The notes: generated by a model not told the origin, from the sequence alone. A DNA stretch of 64,000 nt from Haladaptatus halobius (GCF_020618475.1 NZ_CP085335.1:2418001-2482000); one strand, 5' to 3'; shown: positions 54,117 through 63,100, counted from the stretch's first letter. Numbers and translations: made by a program.

Positions 54117-54415
54117 CGACGAAGTGAACGTTACCGTCGGGAAAAAGCCGCGAGCACGACCCGGTCGCGCTCGCGTGGACTATCCGCACGTGGTCGCAGG
54201 CCGTACGAACGGGATAAGTTCTGGTCTTCGTCGTGAGAGCCTCATCGAAGCGTCCGGAAAGATGATTTCACACGGTATCTTCGAGCCTTTCAGCGACGTC
54301 GTGAAATTTCCACAAGCCGGAAAAGAGGCACTCAAGTCGGCATCTGAGCCATCCGCTGAAACCAAAATTACTACCATTAGCGAAAGCGTTTGGCTTTGTT
54401 GAATCTCTCGACGAA
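54117..54415. other. About 300-base gap, possible insertion edge
   Basis: No convincing gene. A short plus-strand frame (54220-54400, EASGKMISHGIFEPFSDVVK) has some protein-like composition but no start or homology I recognise, so it may be a gene scrap. TTTGGCTTTGTTGAAT near 54388-54403 looks like an insertion-sequence end by texture only. AT content is higher than in flanking core genes. Confidence 0.3.
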
Positions 54416-55501
54416 CTACCGTTTTGAGCCGATGCGGTCGTGTGTATTCAGTCGAGAGGCGGTGTATTCAGCGTCAGAACCGACACCTCTGATGGTCGCT
54501 GAAACGGGCGTCCGCTGGAAAGGGAGTCCGAGGAAGTACAGTCCCGGTTCCTCGTCTACCACGCCCCGATCGTGAATCGGATAGTCGTTCGCGTTGAAAG
54601 CCAGTCCCGGTAGATCGATCCACTCGAATTTGGGTCGGAACCCCGTCGCCCAGACCACCGCATCCACGTCAAGGACGTGTCCATCTTCGAGGCGCGGTTT
54701 CCCGTCTGTTACGCCCTCCGTCCGGGCCACTCGTTCGACGCCGCTCTGACGGATGTCGGCAGGCGTGAGACGGATCAGTGGGTCACCGCGTCCCTGACTG
54801 CGTTCTTTTATCTTCTGACCGATCCACGTATCAACAGTGAATACGCTACCGAACAGCCACCAGAAGAGTCGGGAGTTGAATACGTCGGAAGGGATGTGAC
54901 CAGTGTCGCGACCTGACAGCCAAGTACGACGACCAGCGCCAGCAAGCTCGACAGCAATCTCGGCTCCCGAATTCCCGGCACCGACGACGAGGACATCACC
55001 AGCGGGGAGCCAGTCGGGGCTCTGGTAGCGACTTGAGTGGAACCGAGCGATCGAGGGGTCAAGTTCTTCAGCGAATTCGGGAATATGCGGATGCTGAAAC
55101 GGCCCCGTCGCCACGACAACATTGGTTGCAGTCAACCGATTAGATCTAGTTTCTAGCACGTAGCGGTCGTCGCTCCGAGTGAGTGACTCAACTTTCGTAT
55201 CGAGGCGCACCGGGAGATCGAGTTCGGCGGCATACGTCTCTAAGTAGTTGGCCATCTCGTCCTTCGTCGGGAAGTAGTCGTCGAGTGCTGGGAACGATAG
55301 CCCCGGCAGACTGCTGTTCCGGGCCGAGGTGAACAATCGTAACGAATCCCATCGATTGCGCCACGTATCTCCGATGCGTTCGCTGGCCTCCAGGATGAAG
55401 AAGTTGCGCTTTTGTTCCGCCAAGTAGTATCCCATGGATAGACCAGCCTGCCCGCCGCCGATTACGACGGTATCGAAATCCGGTGAAGATTCACTTTCCA
55501 T
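54416..55501 (-). CDS. Flavin-containing monooxygenase-like FAD/NAD(P) oxidoreductase
   Basis: 361 residues. FAD-binding GxGxxG variant VVIGGGQAGLSMGYYL at the N-terminus, the linker RIGDTWRNRWDSLRLFTS typical of FMO/Baeyer-Villiger and CzcO-like enzymes, the NADPH motif VLVVGAGNSGAEIAVELA (about residue 170), and ATGFRP near the C-terminus. It oxygenates small nitrogen- or sulfur-containing or ketone substrates by family; actual substrate unknown. It sits between htpX and pspAB and looks less GC-rich than its neighbours, suggesting it was acquired. Confidence 0.9.
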   Translation of the reverse strand: MESESSPDFDTVVIGGGQAGLSMGYYLAEQKRNFFILEASERIGDTWRNRWDSLRLFTSARNSSLPGLSFPALDDYFPTKDEMANYLETYAAELDLPVRLDTKVESLTRSDDRYVLETRSNRLTATNVVVATGPFQHPHIPEFAEELDPSIARFHSSRYQSPDWLPAGDVLVVGAGNSGAEIAVELAGAGRRTWLSGRDTGHIPSDVFNSRLFWWLFGSVFTVDTWIGQKIKERSQGRGDPLIRLTPADIRQSGVERVARTEGVTDGKPRLEDGHVLDVDAVVWATGFRPKFEWIDLPGLAFNANDYPIHDRGVVDEEPGLYFLGLPFQRTPVSATIRGVGSDAEYTASRLNTHDRIGSKR

Positions 55502-55568
55502 GTGCAGCCTTACTCCGTCAAAAAGGTGCGCTCTTGTGAAGAACCTTTAGTGGTTGTGATAACGGAGC

Positions 55569-55886
55569 GTGCGCTATCTCACGAGAACCACGGGTCGATC
55601 CGATGACTATGTGCTGACTAAACTCCGACCGATCTATCTCGATGATGAAATCGACAGACTACTTGCCATCAACAAGTGCTTCACAAAGCAGCAGAAACGT
55701 GCGGTGGCTGACGAGGCGACCTCGTTCGCCGAAGAAGGCGTTCGGTTCAAGGCCTGTCGAAGTGGCACGGAGAAGTTCAACTTCCTCACCGACGACTTCC
55801 TTTCGGGCGTCGGAACGGTTCCGGCGGTCGGCGGCGAACTCGCGAAATTACAGGCCAACGGGTACACCTACGTCGGGACGCCTTAG
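55569..55886 (+). CDS. Chimeric ORF ending in a DsrE-like C-terminus
   Basis: 105 residues. The last 65 residues (ATSFAEEGVRFKACRSGTEK, DDFLSGVGTVPAVGGELAKL, ANGYTYV) match the C-terminal half of haloarchaeal DsrE-type sulfur-relay proteins, including the conserved Cys. The first 40 residues are unrelated and not recognised, and the usual DsrE N-terminal strand is missing. The product is probably a truncated gene joined to foreign sequence. It ends overlapping htpX's stop, tail to tail. Confidence 0.5.
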   Translation: MRYLTRTTGRSDDYVLTKLRPIYLDDEIDRLLAINKCFTKQQKRAVADEATSFAEEGVRFKACRSGTEKFNFLTDDFLSGVGTVPAVGGELAKLQANGYTYVGTP

Positions 55887-56755
55887 AAGGACTCCATCTC
55901 GCGCTCCAGATCGCGGAGTCGCTCGACCCGGCGTTCGGTGCTCGGGTGCGTGCTGAACAGTTTCCCGATGAACCCGCTCCTGATGGGGATGATGAAGAAG
56001 GCGTTCATCTCCGCCTCCTCGCGCAGGTCTTCTTTCGGAACCTTATCCATCCGACCGTCGATGGTCATCAGCGCCGAGGCGAGCGCCGAGGGCTTGCCGG
56101 TGATGGTCGCCCCGCCCCGATCCGCGGCGAACTCGCGGTAGCGCGAGAGCGCCCGGATGAGGATGTAGCTGACGATCCAGACGACGAGCGACGCGAGGAT
56201 GGCGACCCAGATGGGTGCCTGATTGCGCCGGTCTCCGCCGCCGAACAGCCAGCCCCAGCGGACGACCAGGAAGGCGATGGTCGAGAGGAACGACGCGATG
56301 GTCATCACCATCATGTCGCGGTTCTTGACGTGCGCGAGTTCGTGGGCGATGACGCCCTCCAGTTCCTCCTGATTTAGCGTCTGCAACAGTCCGGTCGTCA
56401 CGCAGACCGCGGCCTTCTTCTGCGAGCGTCCGGTGGCGAAGGCGTTCGGAACCCGCTGGTCGGACACGGCCACCTTCGGCTTCGGCAGGTCGGCCTGCTG
56501 GGAGAGGCGGCCGACCATGGCGTGGAGTTGCGGATACTCCTCCTCGCTCACTTCCTTCGCGCCCATGCTCCACAGGGTGAGCCGGTCGCTGAAGAAGAAC
56601 TGGCCGAGCGAGAATCCGCCCATGATCAACAGGATAAACAGGAATTTCACTCCGACAGCCCACAACACGCCGATAAACACGATGTACAGCGCGAACAGCA
56701 GGAACATCGTCAGGCCCATCCTGGCTCGAAGTCCCCAGTCTGCTTTCCACTTCAT
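55883..56755 (-). CDS. htpX: Membrane zinc metalloprotease HtpX
   Basis: 290 residues from the ATG at 56755 (MKWKADWGLRARMGLTMFLL). Two N-terminal membrane helices, then the zinc site VIAHELAHVKNRDM (HExxH; Glu is catalytic) and the third ligand Glu in REFAADRGG. Two further helices lie between. The C-terminal THPSTERRVERLRDLE is typical. It degrades misfolded membrane proteins. In haloarchaea pspAB usually follows; here other genes intervene. Confidence 0.95.
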   Translation of the reverse strand: MKWKADWGLRARMGLTMFLLFALYIVFIGVLWAVGVKFLFILLIMGGFSLGQFFFSDRLTLWSMGAKEVSEEEYPQLHAMVGRLSQQADLPKPKVAVSDQRVPNAFATGRSQKKAAVCVTTGLLQTLNQEELEGVIAHELAHVKNRDMMVMTIASFLSTIAFLVVRWGWLFGGGDRRNQAPIWVAILASLVVWIVSYILIRALSRYREFAADRGGATITGKPSALASALMTIDGRMDKVPKEDLREEAEMNAFFIIPIRSGFIGKLFSTHPSTERRVERLRDLEREMESF

Positions 56756-56779
56756 GCCCCAATCTAGGCATTCCGACCG

Positions 56780-56787
56780 TTTATAAG
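56780..56787 (-). promoter_or_regulatory. Probable TATA box of htpX
   Basis: CTTATAAA on the minus strand is 25-32 bases before the htpX ATG at 56755. Confidence 0.55.
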
Positions 56788-56999
56788 TATTCGTCGTACA
56801 TGCGAGAAAGTAGCACGCCCGGCGAACGAAAAAGATTCGGGTCGTCCCAATCTTGTTGTTCAAATCTGGATGAAAATGCGACGGAGAGACGCCAACGCCG
56901 TCGAAGCAGATGATTCCTCCTCCGGCGAGCCAGAATGTTTACCCACGAACGCGGAGTACGAGCGACCATGTTCGTAGACGAACCAGCGAGGGTACGGCG

Positions 57000-57881
57000 A
57001 TGACCGAGACGGTTCTCGTCGCCGGGAGTCTCGACCGGACCGCCCGGTGGCTCGCGGTTCATCTCGCCGAACAGGGGTGGGACGTGACCTGCGTCGGTCT
57101 CTCCCAAACGGAACGGGAACTCGAAGAGTATCGGGGGCTTTCGTTTCGCACCGCCGACCTGACCGAACAGGTCGAGATGGCGGACGTCGTTTCGAGCGAA
57201 GATCCCGACGCGGTCGTCCACTGGACGCCCCTCCCGTCGCCGGAGCGCCACGCCGGGATGCGCGTCTTCGAGAACAACGTCATCAGCGCGTACAACGTTC
57301 TCACCGCGGCGGGTCGGGCGAACGCCCGCGTCGCGTGGGCGTCGAGCGAGAGCGCGTACGGCTTCCCGCTCTCCGGAGCGCCGTCGCTTCCGGAGTACCT
57401 ACCGCTGGACGAATCGTATCCGCTTCGTCCGGAAGACCCGTACGGCACGTCGAAGGTCGTCGGCGAAGAAATCGGCAGGATGGTGGCTCGCCGGTACGAC
57501 GTTCCCGTCGCGTCGATTCGCGCGTCGTGGGTGCAGTTCCCCGGAAAGTATGACTGTCTCGACGCCCGTAGTGACCTCGCGGCCGGAGCCGGTAACTTCT
57601 GGTCGTACGTGGACGTCCGGGACGTTGCGACCGCGATCGAGTGCGCCATCACGGCGCAGTTCGACGGCCACGAACCGTTTCTCGTCGGCGCGGAAGACAA
57701 CTACCTCGACCGACCCATCGAGGGCGCCCTCCGCGATTTCTTCGGCGGACTCCCCGACGAGTGCCGAGTCTCGGGGAGCGATTCGGCGCTCTCGACCGAG
57801 AAGATTCGGTCGATGCTGGGGTGGCGACCGACCAACTCGTGGCGCGACTCGATGGACGAGAGCGAATCCATTCTCGCGTGA
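57000..57881 (+). CDS. NAD-dependent epimerase/dehydratase (SDR family)
   Basis: 293 residues from the ATG at 57000. An extended SDR fold: Rossmann start MTETVLVAGSLDRTARWLAV (the glycine motif is atypical, GSLDRTA), the catalytic Ser in ASSESAYGF and the YxxxK pair in DPYGTSKVVGEE (about residue 150), then a substrate domain with WSYVDVRDVATA. These enzymes modify sugar nucleotides or similar substrates. The cofactor loop lacks the usual GxxGxxG, so dinucleotide binding may be weaker or altered. It stands alone before nmd3. Confidence 0.85.
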   Translation: MTETVLVAGSLDRTARWLAVHLAEQGWDVTCVGLSQTERELEEYRGLSFRTADLTEQVEMADVVSSEDPDAVVHWTPLPSPERHAGMRVFENNVISAYNVLTAAGRANARVAWASSESAYGFPLSGAPSLPEYLPLDESYPLRPEDPYGTSKVVGEEIGRMVARRYDVPVASIRASWVQFPGKYDCLDARSDLAAGAGNFWSYVDVRDVATAIECAITAQFDGHEPFLVGAEDNYLDRPIEGALRDFFGGLPDECRVSGSDSALSTEKIRSMLGWRPTNSWRDSMDESESILA

Positions 57882-57923
57882 GCGTTCTACAGGTTTAAAA
57901 GTGAGAACGCCCTACGCCCGGTA

Positions 57924-59036
57924 ATGACCGAGTCTCGGGAGTTCTGCCCGAACTGTGGTGATCCGCTCTCGGTGGACACCACGGAAAGGGACTATCCGGC
58001 GTCCGCGTCCCGCCGAGAGCGAAAGCTCTGTGACGCCTGTTACTTCGACCGATTCGACCTCGTGGACGCCCCGGAGCGTATCGAAGTCCGAGTGTGCGCT
58101 CAGTGCGGTGCGGTGTATCGAGGGCGGCGCTGGGTGGATATCGGCGCCCGCGACTACACCGACGTCGCCATCGAGGAGGTGAGCGAGTCGCTCGGGGTTC
58201 ACGTTGACGCCGAGGACGTGTCGTGGCAGGTCGAACCCGAGCAAGTAGACCAGAACACCATCCGGATGCACTGTTACTTCTCGGGCGTCGTCCGCGGAAC
58301 GCTCGTGGAAGAAGAGCTGGTCGTCCCCGTCAGAATCTCCCGACAGACCTGCACCCGGTGCGGTCGCATCGCGGGAGACTACTACGCGAGCATCGTCCAA
58401 GTTCGAGGTGTCGACCGAACGCCGACGCCGGAAGAAGAGCAGCGCGCACGCGAGATAGCGAACGAAATCGTCGCTGACATGGAGGCGACCGGCGATCGAA
58501 ACGCCTTCGTCACCGAGATGGACGAGACGCCGGACGGTCTGAACATCAAGGTCTCGACCAACAACATCGGCAAGAAGATATCCAACAAACTGGTCGAAGA
58601 GTTCGGCGGCAACGTCTCCGACTCCGAGACGCTCGTCACGGAGGACGAAGACGGCAATGAAGTGTACCGCGTCACCTACGCCGTCCGTCTCCCGCCGTTC
58701 ACGCCCGGCGACATCATCGACCCGGACGACGACGGGGGGCCAGTGCTCGTCCGGAGCGTGCGGGGGAATCTGAAAGGCAGACGAATCACGACCGGCGAGG
58801 AGTACGAAGCCCAGTTCGAGGACGGTCACGCCCCCGACACTCGGAAGCTTGGCACCGTCGAAGACGGCCAAGAGACCACCCTCGTGACGGTGGAAGACGA
58901 ACACGCGGTGCAGGTGCTCGACCCGGAGACGTTCCGGACGAAGACGATAGCCCGACCCTCGTACATGGACGAGGACGCCGAGACGGTTCCGGTGTTCAAG
59001 AGCCGAACCGGACTCTACGTGGTGCCCGATGCGTGA
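57924..59036 (+). CDS. nmd3: NMD3-family zinc-ribbon protein
   Basis: 370 residues. Four CxxC pairs, FCPNCGDPL, LCDACYF, VCAQCGAVY and TCTRCGRI, build the two zinc ribbons of NMD3. The central alpha/beta region and the C-terminal OB-like region (FTPGDIIDPDDDGGPVLV) follow the eukaryotic order, without the nuclear-shuttling tail. In eukaryotes NMD3 escorts 60S subunits; in archaea it probably binds the large subunit. Its last codons overlap the taw2 start. Confidence 0.92.
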   Translation: MTESREFCPNCGDPLSVDTTERDYPASASRRERKLCDACYFDRFDLVDAPERIEVRVCAQCGAVYRGRRWVDIGARDYTDVAIEEVSESLGVHVDAEDVSWQVEPEQVDQNTIRMHCYFSGVVRGTLVEEELVVPVRISRQTCTRCGRIAGDYYASIVQVRGVDRTPTPEEEQRAREIANEIVADMEATGDRNAFVTEMDETPDGLNIKVSTNNIGKKISNKLVEEFGGNVSDSETLVTEDEDGNEVYRVTYAVRLPPFTPGDIIDPDDDGGPVLVRSVRGNLKGRRITTGEEYEAQFEDGHAPDTRKLGTVEDGQETTLVTVEDEHAVQVLDPETFRTKTIARPSYMDEDAETVPVFKSRTGLYVVPDA

Positions 59037-60027
59037 CCTCGCCGCGGTGGTCGAGAAATCGCGGGCCGAGGACGCCATCGACGACCTCATCTCGGAAGGC
59101 GTCTACGACGACTCACGAAAGGTGTGCGAACACGACGAAGAGACGGTCGAACTCCCCGTAACCCGGAAACCGAAGACGACGCCAGTTCTCGACGTTATCG
59201 AGCAGGACACCCCGGAGCGTCGGCGTCCGGATCTCGAAGCTCACCTCCGAGCGCGAGGGTGGTCGGACGACGAACTCGCTCGCGCGCCGAACTCGTGGGC
59301 CGTCGTCGGAAGCGTGGTGCTCGTGCAGTTCGGCGACTGTCCCCGGCGAGAGGAGGTCGGCGAGGCGCTCCTCGAACTACACAGCGAGGCCGACACGGTT
59401 CTCGCCCGCGGCGGCATCTCGGGCGAACACCGCGAACCGGAGGTGACGGTCGTCGCGGGATCGGGCGACACCGAGACCGTCCACACCGAGCACGGGACGA
59501 AGTACGCCCTCGACCTGCGAGAAGTGATGTTCGCCCCCGGCAACCAGCGCGAACGCGCCCGGATGGGGGAAATGGTCGACCCTGACGAGCGCGTCCTCGA
59601 CATGTTCGCCGGAATCGGCTACTTCACGCTCCCGATGGCCCGCGCGGGTGCGCAGGTGACGGCGGTCGAACGTAACCCGACCGCGTTTCGGTTCCTCCTC
59701 GAAAACGCCGTATTGAACGACGTGACCGACCGAATCGACGCGTATCGAGCCGACTGTCGAGACGTGGATGCGAGCGCCGAGCGCGTCGTCATGGGCTACT
59801 ACGAGGCGCACGAGTACCTCGATACCGCGATGGCGGCGCTGGAATCAAGTGGCGTCCTTCACGTGCACGAGACGGCGCCGGAAAACCAGCTCTGGGAGCG
59901 GCCTATCGAACGAATTCGGGATGCGGTCGGCGACCGTGGACGCGAAATCGAAATCCTCGACAGAAGACGCGTCAAGAGCCACAGCGAGGGCGTCTGGCAC
60001 GTGGTCGTGGATGCGCGAGTCGAGTGA
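59029..60027 (+). CDS. taw2: tRNA wybutosine-pathway aminocarboxypropyl transferase Taw2
   Basis: 332 residues. SAM-binding core VLDMFAGIGYFTLPMA (about residue 193) and the later VVMGYYEAHEYLDTAM motif are those of Taw2/TYW2 rather than Trm5, which has NLP at that place. It transfers the 3-amino-3-carboxypropyl group of SAM to the modified guanosine 37 of tRNA-Phe in the wyosine pathway. The N-terminal region holds the tRNA-binding domain. It overlaps nmd3 by eight bases, a translation-linked operon. Confidence 0.85.
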   Translation: MRDLAAVVEKSRAEDAIDDLISEGVYDDSRKVCEHDEETVELPVTRKPKTTPVLDVIEQDTPERRRPDLEAHLRARGWSDDELARAPNSWAVVGSVVLVQFGDCPRREEVGEALLELHSEADTVLARGGISGEHREPEVTVVAGSGDTETVHTEHGTKYALDLREVMFAPGNQRERARMGEMVDPDERVLDMFAGIGYFTLPMARAGAQVTAVERNPTAFRFLLENAVLNDVTDRIDAYRADCRDVDASAERVVMGYYEAHEYLDTAMAALESSGVLHVHETAPENQLWERPIERIRDAVGDRGREIEILDRRRVKSHSEGVWHVVVDARVE

Positions 60028-60063
60028 CCGAAGATTTATCTCCCTCGAACGATCGTCTTTCGT

Positions 60064-60153
60064 ATGGAAAATCTCCGACAAAAGCTGATTTCGCTGTTTT
60101 TCGTCCTGTTGATGCTGAGTTCGGCGGTCGCTTACACCGTCACTCTGCTCTGA
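60064..60153 (+). CDS. 29-residue single-span membrane microprotein (putative)
   Basis: ATG at 60064 to TGA at 60151-60153. The first eight residues are polar with two positive charges (MENLRQKL), followed by one membrane helix (SLFFVLLMLSSAVAYTV) and two leucines. It overlaps the 3' end of the amidase gene on the other strand by 14 bases. Comparable tiny helices occur in haloarchaea. It may be a signal-like remnant rather than a gene. Confidence 0.4.
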   Translation: MENLRQKLISLFFVLLMLSSAVAYTVTLL

Positions 60154-61081
60154 GCCAGTAGCCGGCAGACCACCCCGCCTCACCGCCGTCGTAAGTCAGC
60201 CGCCACCAGCGGTAGCCCTCGGTATCGACCGGGCAGTCGGTGATGGTTCCCGTCGTCCCCTCCGGAACGACGGCGAGCCGTTCTCCGCCGGGGTCGGCTC
60301 TGACGCTCAAATCGGAAGTGGTCTTCGCGGATGAACCGGCGTCGAACCGTGCGTAGAGCACGTCATCCGCCGGAACCCAATTGGGAGTTCCGTCGAAGTC
60401 GAGTTTGTACCATTGCGTGCCACCGCGAACGAGGACGCTTCCGGTGGCGGTACCGACCGCTCCCGCAGTCACGTCCGCGGTTTCGGCGCGCTCGTCCGGC
60501 CCGTGGCGAACTGCACCGTCGGCGAGCACGCCGGGTTCGACGTCCCATCGGCGGACGAAGCCCTCGTAACGCCCCCAATTCCACATCGACCCCGGGTCGA
60601 TGTGGCCGCTGATACCGCCGGGTTTCGAGCAGTCGTTGGGGTTCGGAATCTGGTCGTGACCGATGATGCCGCCCTCACCGCCCGTGGCGTCGCAGGGTGC
60701 GATGTCGTAGCGCCGGACGCGCTTCGGAAAGTCGAACTCGGTGGCGGCCCAGCGGACGATCTTGGCGGAGACCGCGTAGAGCGTATCGGAAAAGTGCGTC
60801 TCGTCGACCCACCCCGAATGTTCGATGCCCAGCGAGTGCTGGTTGTACGGCCAGATTCCGGCGTGCCAGCCGATATCTTCCTCGGCCAGCATCTGCGTGA
60901 GTTCGCCCGTGCGATGATCCGCGACGTAGTGCACGCTCACGTTCGCGTCCGGGTTTTGGAACCAGTCGACCGTCCAGTCGGCTTCGCCTTGTGCGACGTG
61001 GACAACGAACCATCGGACGTCGAGGTCGGACTCGCGCTCCGCCTCGCTGTAGTTGGATTCGACCGCCGGTGCCCATCGCAT
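60140..61081 (-). CDS. N-acetylmuramoyl-L-alanine amidase-like protein with SH3 domain
   Basis: 313 residues from the ATG at 61081. Amidase_2 core with zinc-site residues in WFVVHVAQG (about residue 28), the GIEHSGWV segment and SGHIDPGSMW (about 155). The C-terminal 110 residues hold an SH3-like region (TQWYKLDFDGTPNWVPADDV, then GYRWWRLTYDGGEAGW). The fold cuts peptidoglycan in bacteria, but archaea have no murein, so it may attack bacterial rivals or another polymer. The upstream 157 bases contain a destroyed Tat leader, so the protein probably is no longer exported. Confidence 0.8.
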   Translation of the reverse strand: MRWAPAVESNYSEAERESDLDVRWFVVHVAQGEADWTVDWFQNPDANVSVHYVADHRTGELTQMLAEEDIGWHAGIWPYNQHSLGIEHSGWVDETHFSDTLYAVSAKIVRWAATEFDFPKRVRRYDIAPCDATGGEGGIIGHDQIPNPNDCSKPGGISGHIDPGSMWNWGRYEGFVRRWDVEPGVLADGAVRHGPDERAETADVTAGAVGTATGSVLVRGGTQWYKLDFDGTPNWVPADDVLYARFDAGSSAKTTSDLSVRADPGGERLAVVPEGTTGTITDCPVDTEGYRWWRLTYDGGEAGWSAGYWLRAE

Positions 61082-61238
61082 CCCCGGTTTCGTCGCCGGG
61101 AGTCACGTCGATTTGCTCGCGCTCGTCTAGCCGGAGAAAGCACCTGCGCCCGCGATACCGCCGATGACCTTGAGAATCGTCCGTCTCGTTTCGCTTAGTT
61201 CGTTCTGATTCCGGTTGTTGAAGGAATAAATTAGACAC
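61082..61238 (-). pseudogene. Disrupted Tat signal and linker of the amidase gene
   Basis: In the amidase frame this region encodes RRTILKVIGGIAGAGAFSG, an excellent Tat signal, but it has no start codon and is cut by TAG (61127-61129) and TGA (61103-61105). Between these the neighbouring frame reads LDEREQIDVTPGDETG, an acidic linker of normal type. A one-base loss near 61131 and an extra base in the C4 run at 61082-61085 would explain this. A third small shift near 61190 would join a GTG start at 61238 (SNLFLQQPESERTKR). Confidence 0.65.
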
Positions 61239-61268
61239 CTATTATGGTCGATTTATCGTCCGAACCGT

Positions 61269-63044
61269 CTACTCCGTCTCCCACACGTCCGCCATCGGAC
61301 TCTTCCGGTCGCGCGAGCGTCGCGTCTGCGTACGCTCGCGCGTGCCCGACCGGCCGCCACCGCCATCGTCTCGACCGCCACCACCTCCCCTCCTACCACC
61401 GCCCGCACCTCCGGCACTGTCGGGGTCGAACTCCGGCAGGTCGGGGTGTGCCATCCCGTCCACCTGTTCTGCGAACCAGTCGGGCATGTCGGTGCGCGCG
61501 CGGTCGAACAGTTGGAGGAGGCTGGCGTCGGCGAGGTAGGTCGCGCCGTAGTCGTCAGGAGAGCGAATTACCCTCCCGCAAGCCTGGATGACGGTGCGGA
61601 GCGCGGCCCGGTAGTACCACGCCCACTGGCCGTTTTCGAGGCGGTAGGCGACCCGCGAATCGCTGGTGTTCAGGAACGGAGCCTTACAAAGCACCTGCCA
61701 GCGCGCGAGATCGCCTTTCAGGTCGAGTGCTTCCTCCATCTTCACCGAGAGGAACACGTCGGGGTCGTCGCTGGCTTTCCACGCTTCGAGGTCGGCGTCG
61801 CGGGAGTCGCGTTCGTGGGCGCGCACGCGGTCGCTGACGCCGAACTCGCGGAGTTTCTCGGCGAGTTGCTGCTGGATGTGATAGGAGTGAGCGTGAACGA
61901 TACCTTTCTCGTCCGGGTGAGTCTGCATGACTCGGACGACAGTTCGCGCGATCTTCGGCAGGGTCTCCTCGCGGTGCTCGTAGGTCATCTTCCCCTGCGT
62001 CACGTCGTACAGCGGGCGATTCTCGACGGGGAAGGTGTGGCCCACGTCCACCAGCGCGACGCGGTCGGGGTCAAGACCGACCTGCCGACAGAAAGCCTCT
62101 TTGTTCAGGATGGTGGCGGAGAGGAGCGCGAACTTGTTTCCGCGCTCCCAGACGGTATGGGCGAGGTACCGTTCGGGATTCATCGGCTTGATGGTGATGG
62201 TGCCACCCTCCCCGTCGGGTTGGTCGACCACCCACTCCGTCGCGCTGTCGGGGTTGCGGTAATCCTCCACGAACCAGTCCAACTCGGAGACGAGTTCCTG
62301 GAACCGGTCGCGCCGGGCCGCCTCCGGCGCGGTGAGTTCCGGCTTGGCGATGAGGTCGTCTTTTCGACGCTTGCAGGTTCCTGCGAGGCGTTCGGCGTAC
62401 TCCACCGCCCTGTCCAGTCCGGTCATCTCGGGAATCTTCAGGTCGTCCCAGATGGGCACCGTGCGGGGGTTCAGGTCGATGGTCGCGTACATCTCCGCCC
62501 ACTCCGCGAGGCCGTGGGCTTCGTCGACGACGACCACGTCGCGCTTGCGGAACACCTCCGACCCAGCGGTTCGCATGAAGTAGGCGAGCGTCATCGCCGC
62601 GATTTCACGGTTGCTGGCGATGGCGCGGTCGGAGAAGTACGGACAGCGATGTTTCACCGAGCAGTCGTACCCCTTCTCGCGGGCGCAGGGCGCTCTATCG
62701 ACGGGGGTGTCGTGCTCGCCCGGCAGGATACAGGAGTAGTTTCGCTTCCCGCGGATGATCTTCAGGTCGTTCAACAGACTGTCGCTCGCCACGTCGTCCA
62801 GTTGGGACACCTGCGGCGTCGTGTAGTACGCCCCCGTCGCGTCGCTCGGCGCGGCCTCGTCCACGCTGCAGGCACACCCCGCGATGGAGCGCGCGAGCAG
62901 GGACTTGCCGCTTCCCGTCGGCGCGCGCACCAGCACCACGTCGTTGCCGCTCTCGAAGGCTTCTCGAATATCTCCGAGGGCTTCTCGCTGGTTGCCGCGA
63001 AAGGAGGGCGCGAGGAACTCGTCTATAATCCGCTCGGGGTTCAC
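61269..63044 (-). CDS. XPD/DinG-type superfamily 2 DNA helicase
   Basis: 591 residues. Walker A APTGSGKSLLA (about residue 40), DEAH box VVVDEAHGLAEW, and motif VI QACGRVIRSPDD. Four cysteines (NYSCILPG, APCAREKGYDC, HRCPYF) in the Fe-S position between motifs Ia and II mark the XPD/DinG branch. The last 60 residues form a disordered Gly/Arg-rich tail. XPD-like helicases unwind DNA 5' to 3' in repair. It is followed upstream on the same strand by a small zinc-ribbon gene. Confidence 0.93.
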   Translation of the reverse strand: MNPERIIDEFLAPSFRGNQREALGDIREAFESGNDVVLVRAPTGSGKSLLARSIAGCACSVDEAAPSDATGAYYTTPQVSQLDDVASDSLLNDLKIIRGKRNYSCILPGEHDTPVDRAPCAREKGYDCSVKHRCPYFSDRAIASNREIAAMTLAYFMRTAGSEVFRKRDVVVVDEAHGLAEWAEMYATIDLNPRTVPIWDDLKIPEMTGLDRAVEYAERLAGTCKRRKDDLIAKPELTAPEAARRDRFQELVSELDWFVEDYRNPDSATEWVVDQPDGEGGTITIKPMNPERYLAHTVWERGNKFALLSATILNKEAFCRQVGLDPDRVALVDVGHTFPVENRPLYDVTQGKMTYEHREETLPKIARTVVRVMQTHPDEKGIVHAHSYHIQQQLAEKLREFGVSDRVRAHERDSRDADLEAWKASDDPDVFLSVKMEEALDLKGDLARWQVLCKAPFLNTSDSRVAYRLENGQWAWYYRAALRTVIQACGRVIRSPDDYGATYLADASLLQLFDRARTDMPDWFAEQVDGMAHPDLPEFDPDSAGGAGGGRRGGGGGRDDGGGGRSGTRERTQTRRSRDRKSPMADVWETE

Positions 63045-63100
63045 TGTTGGCCCAACGGCGAGGAGGGGCGTAAAACCTGCCGATCTCGTGCAGAACTCTC

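Noticed and set aside
54380..54403. TTTGGCTTTGTTGAA as an insertion-sequence terminal repeat
   Set aside because: No inverted partner and no transposase frame found in the 1.85-kb segment; kept only as a hint of an insertion edge.
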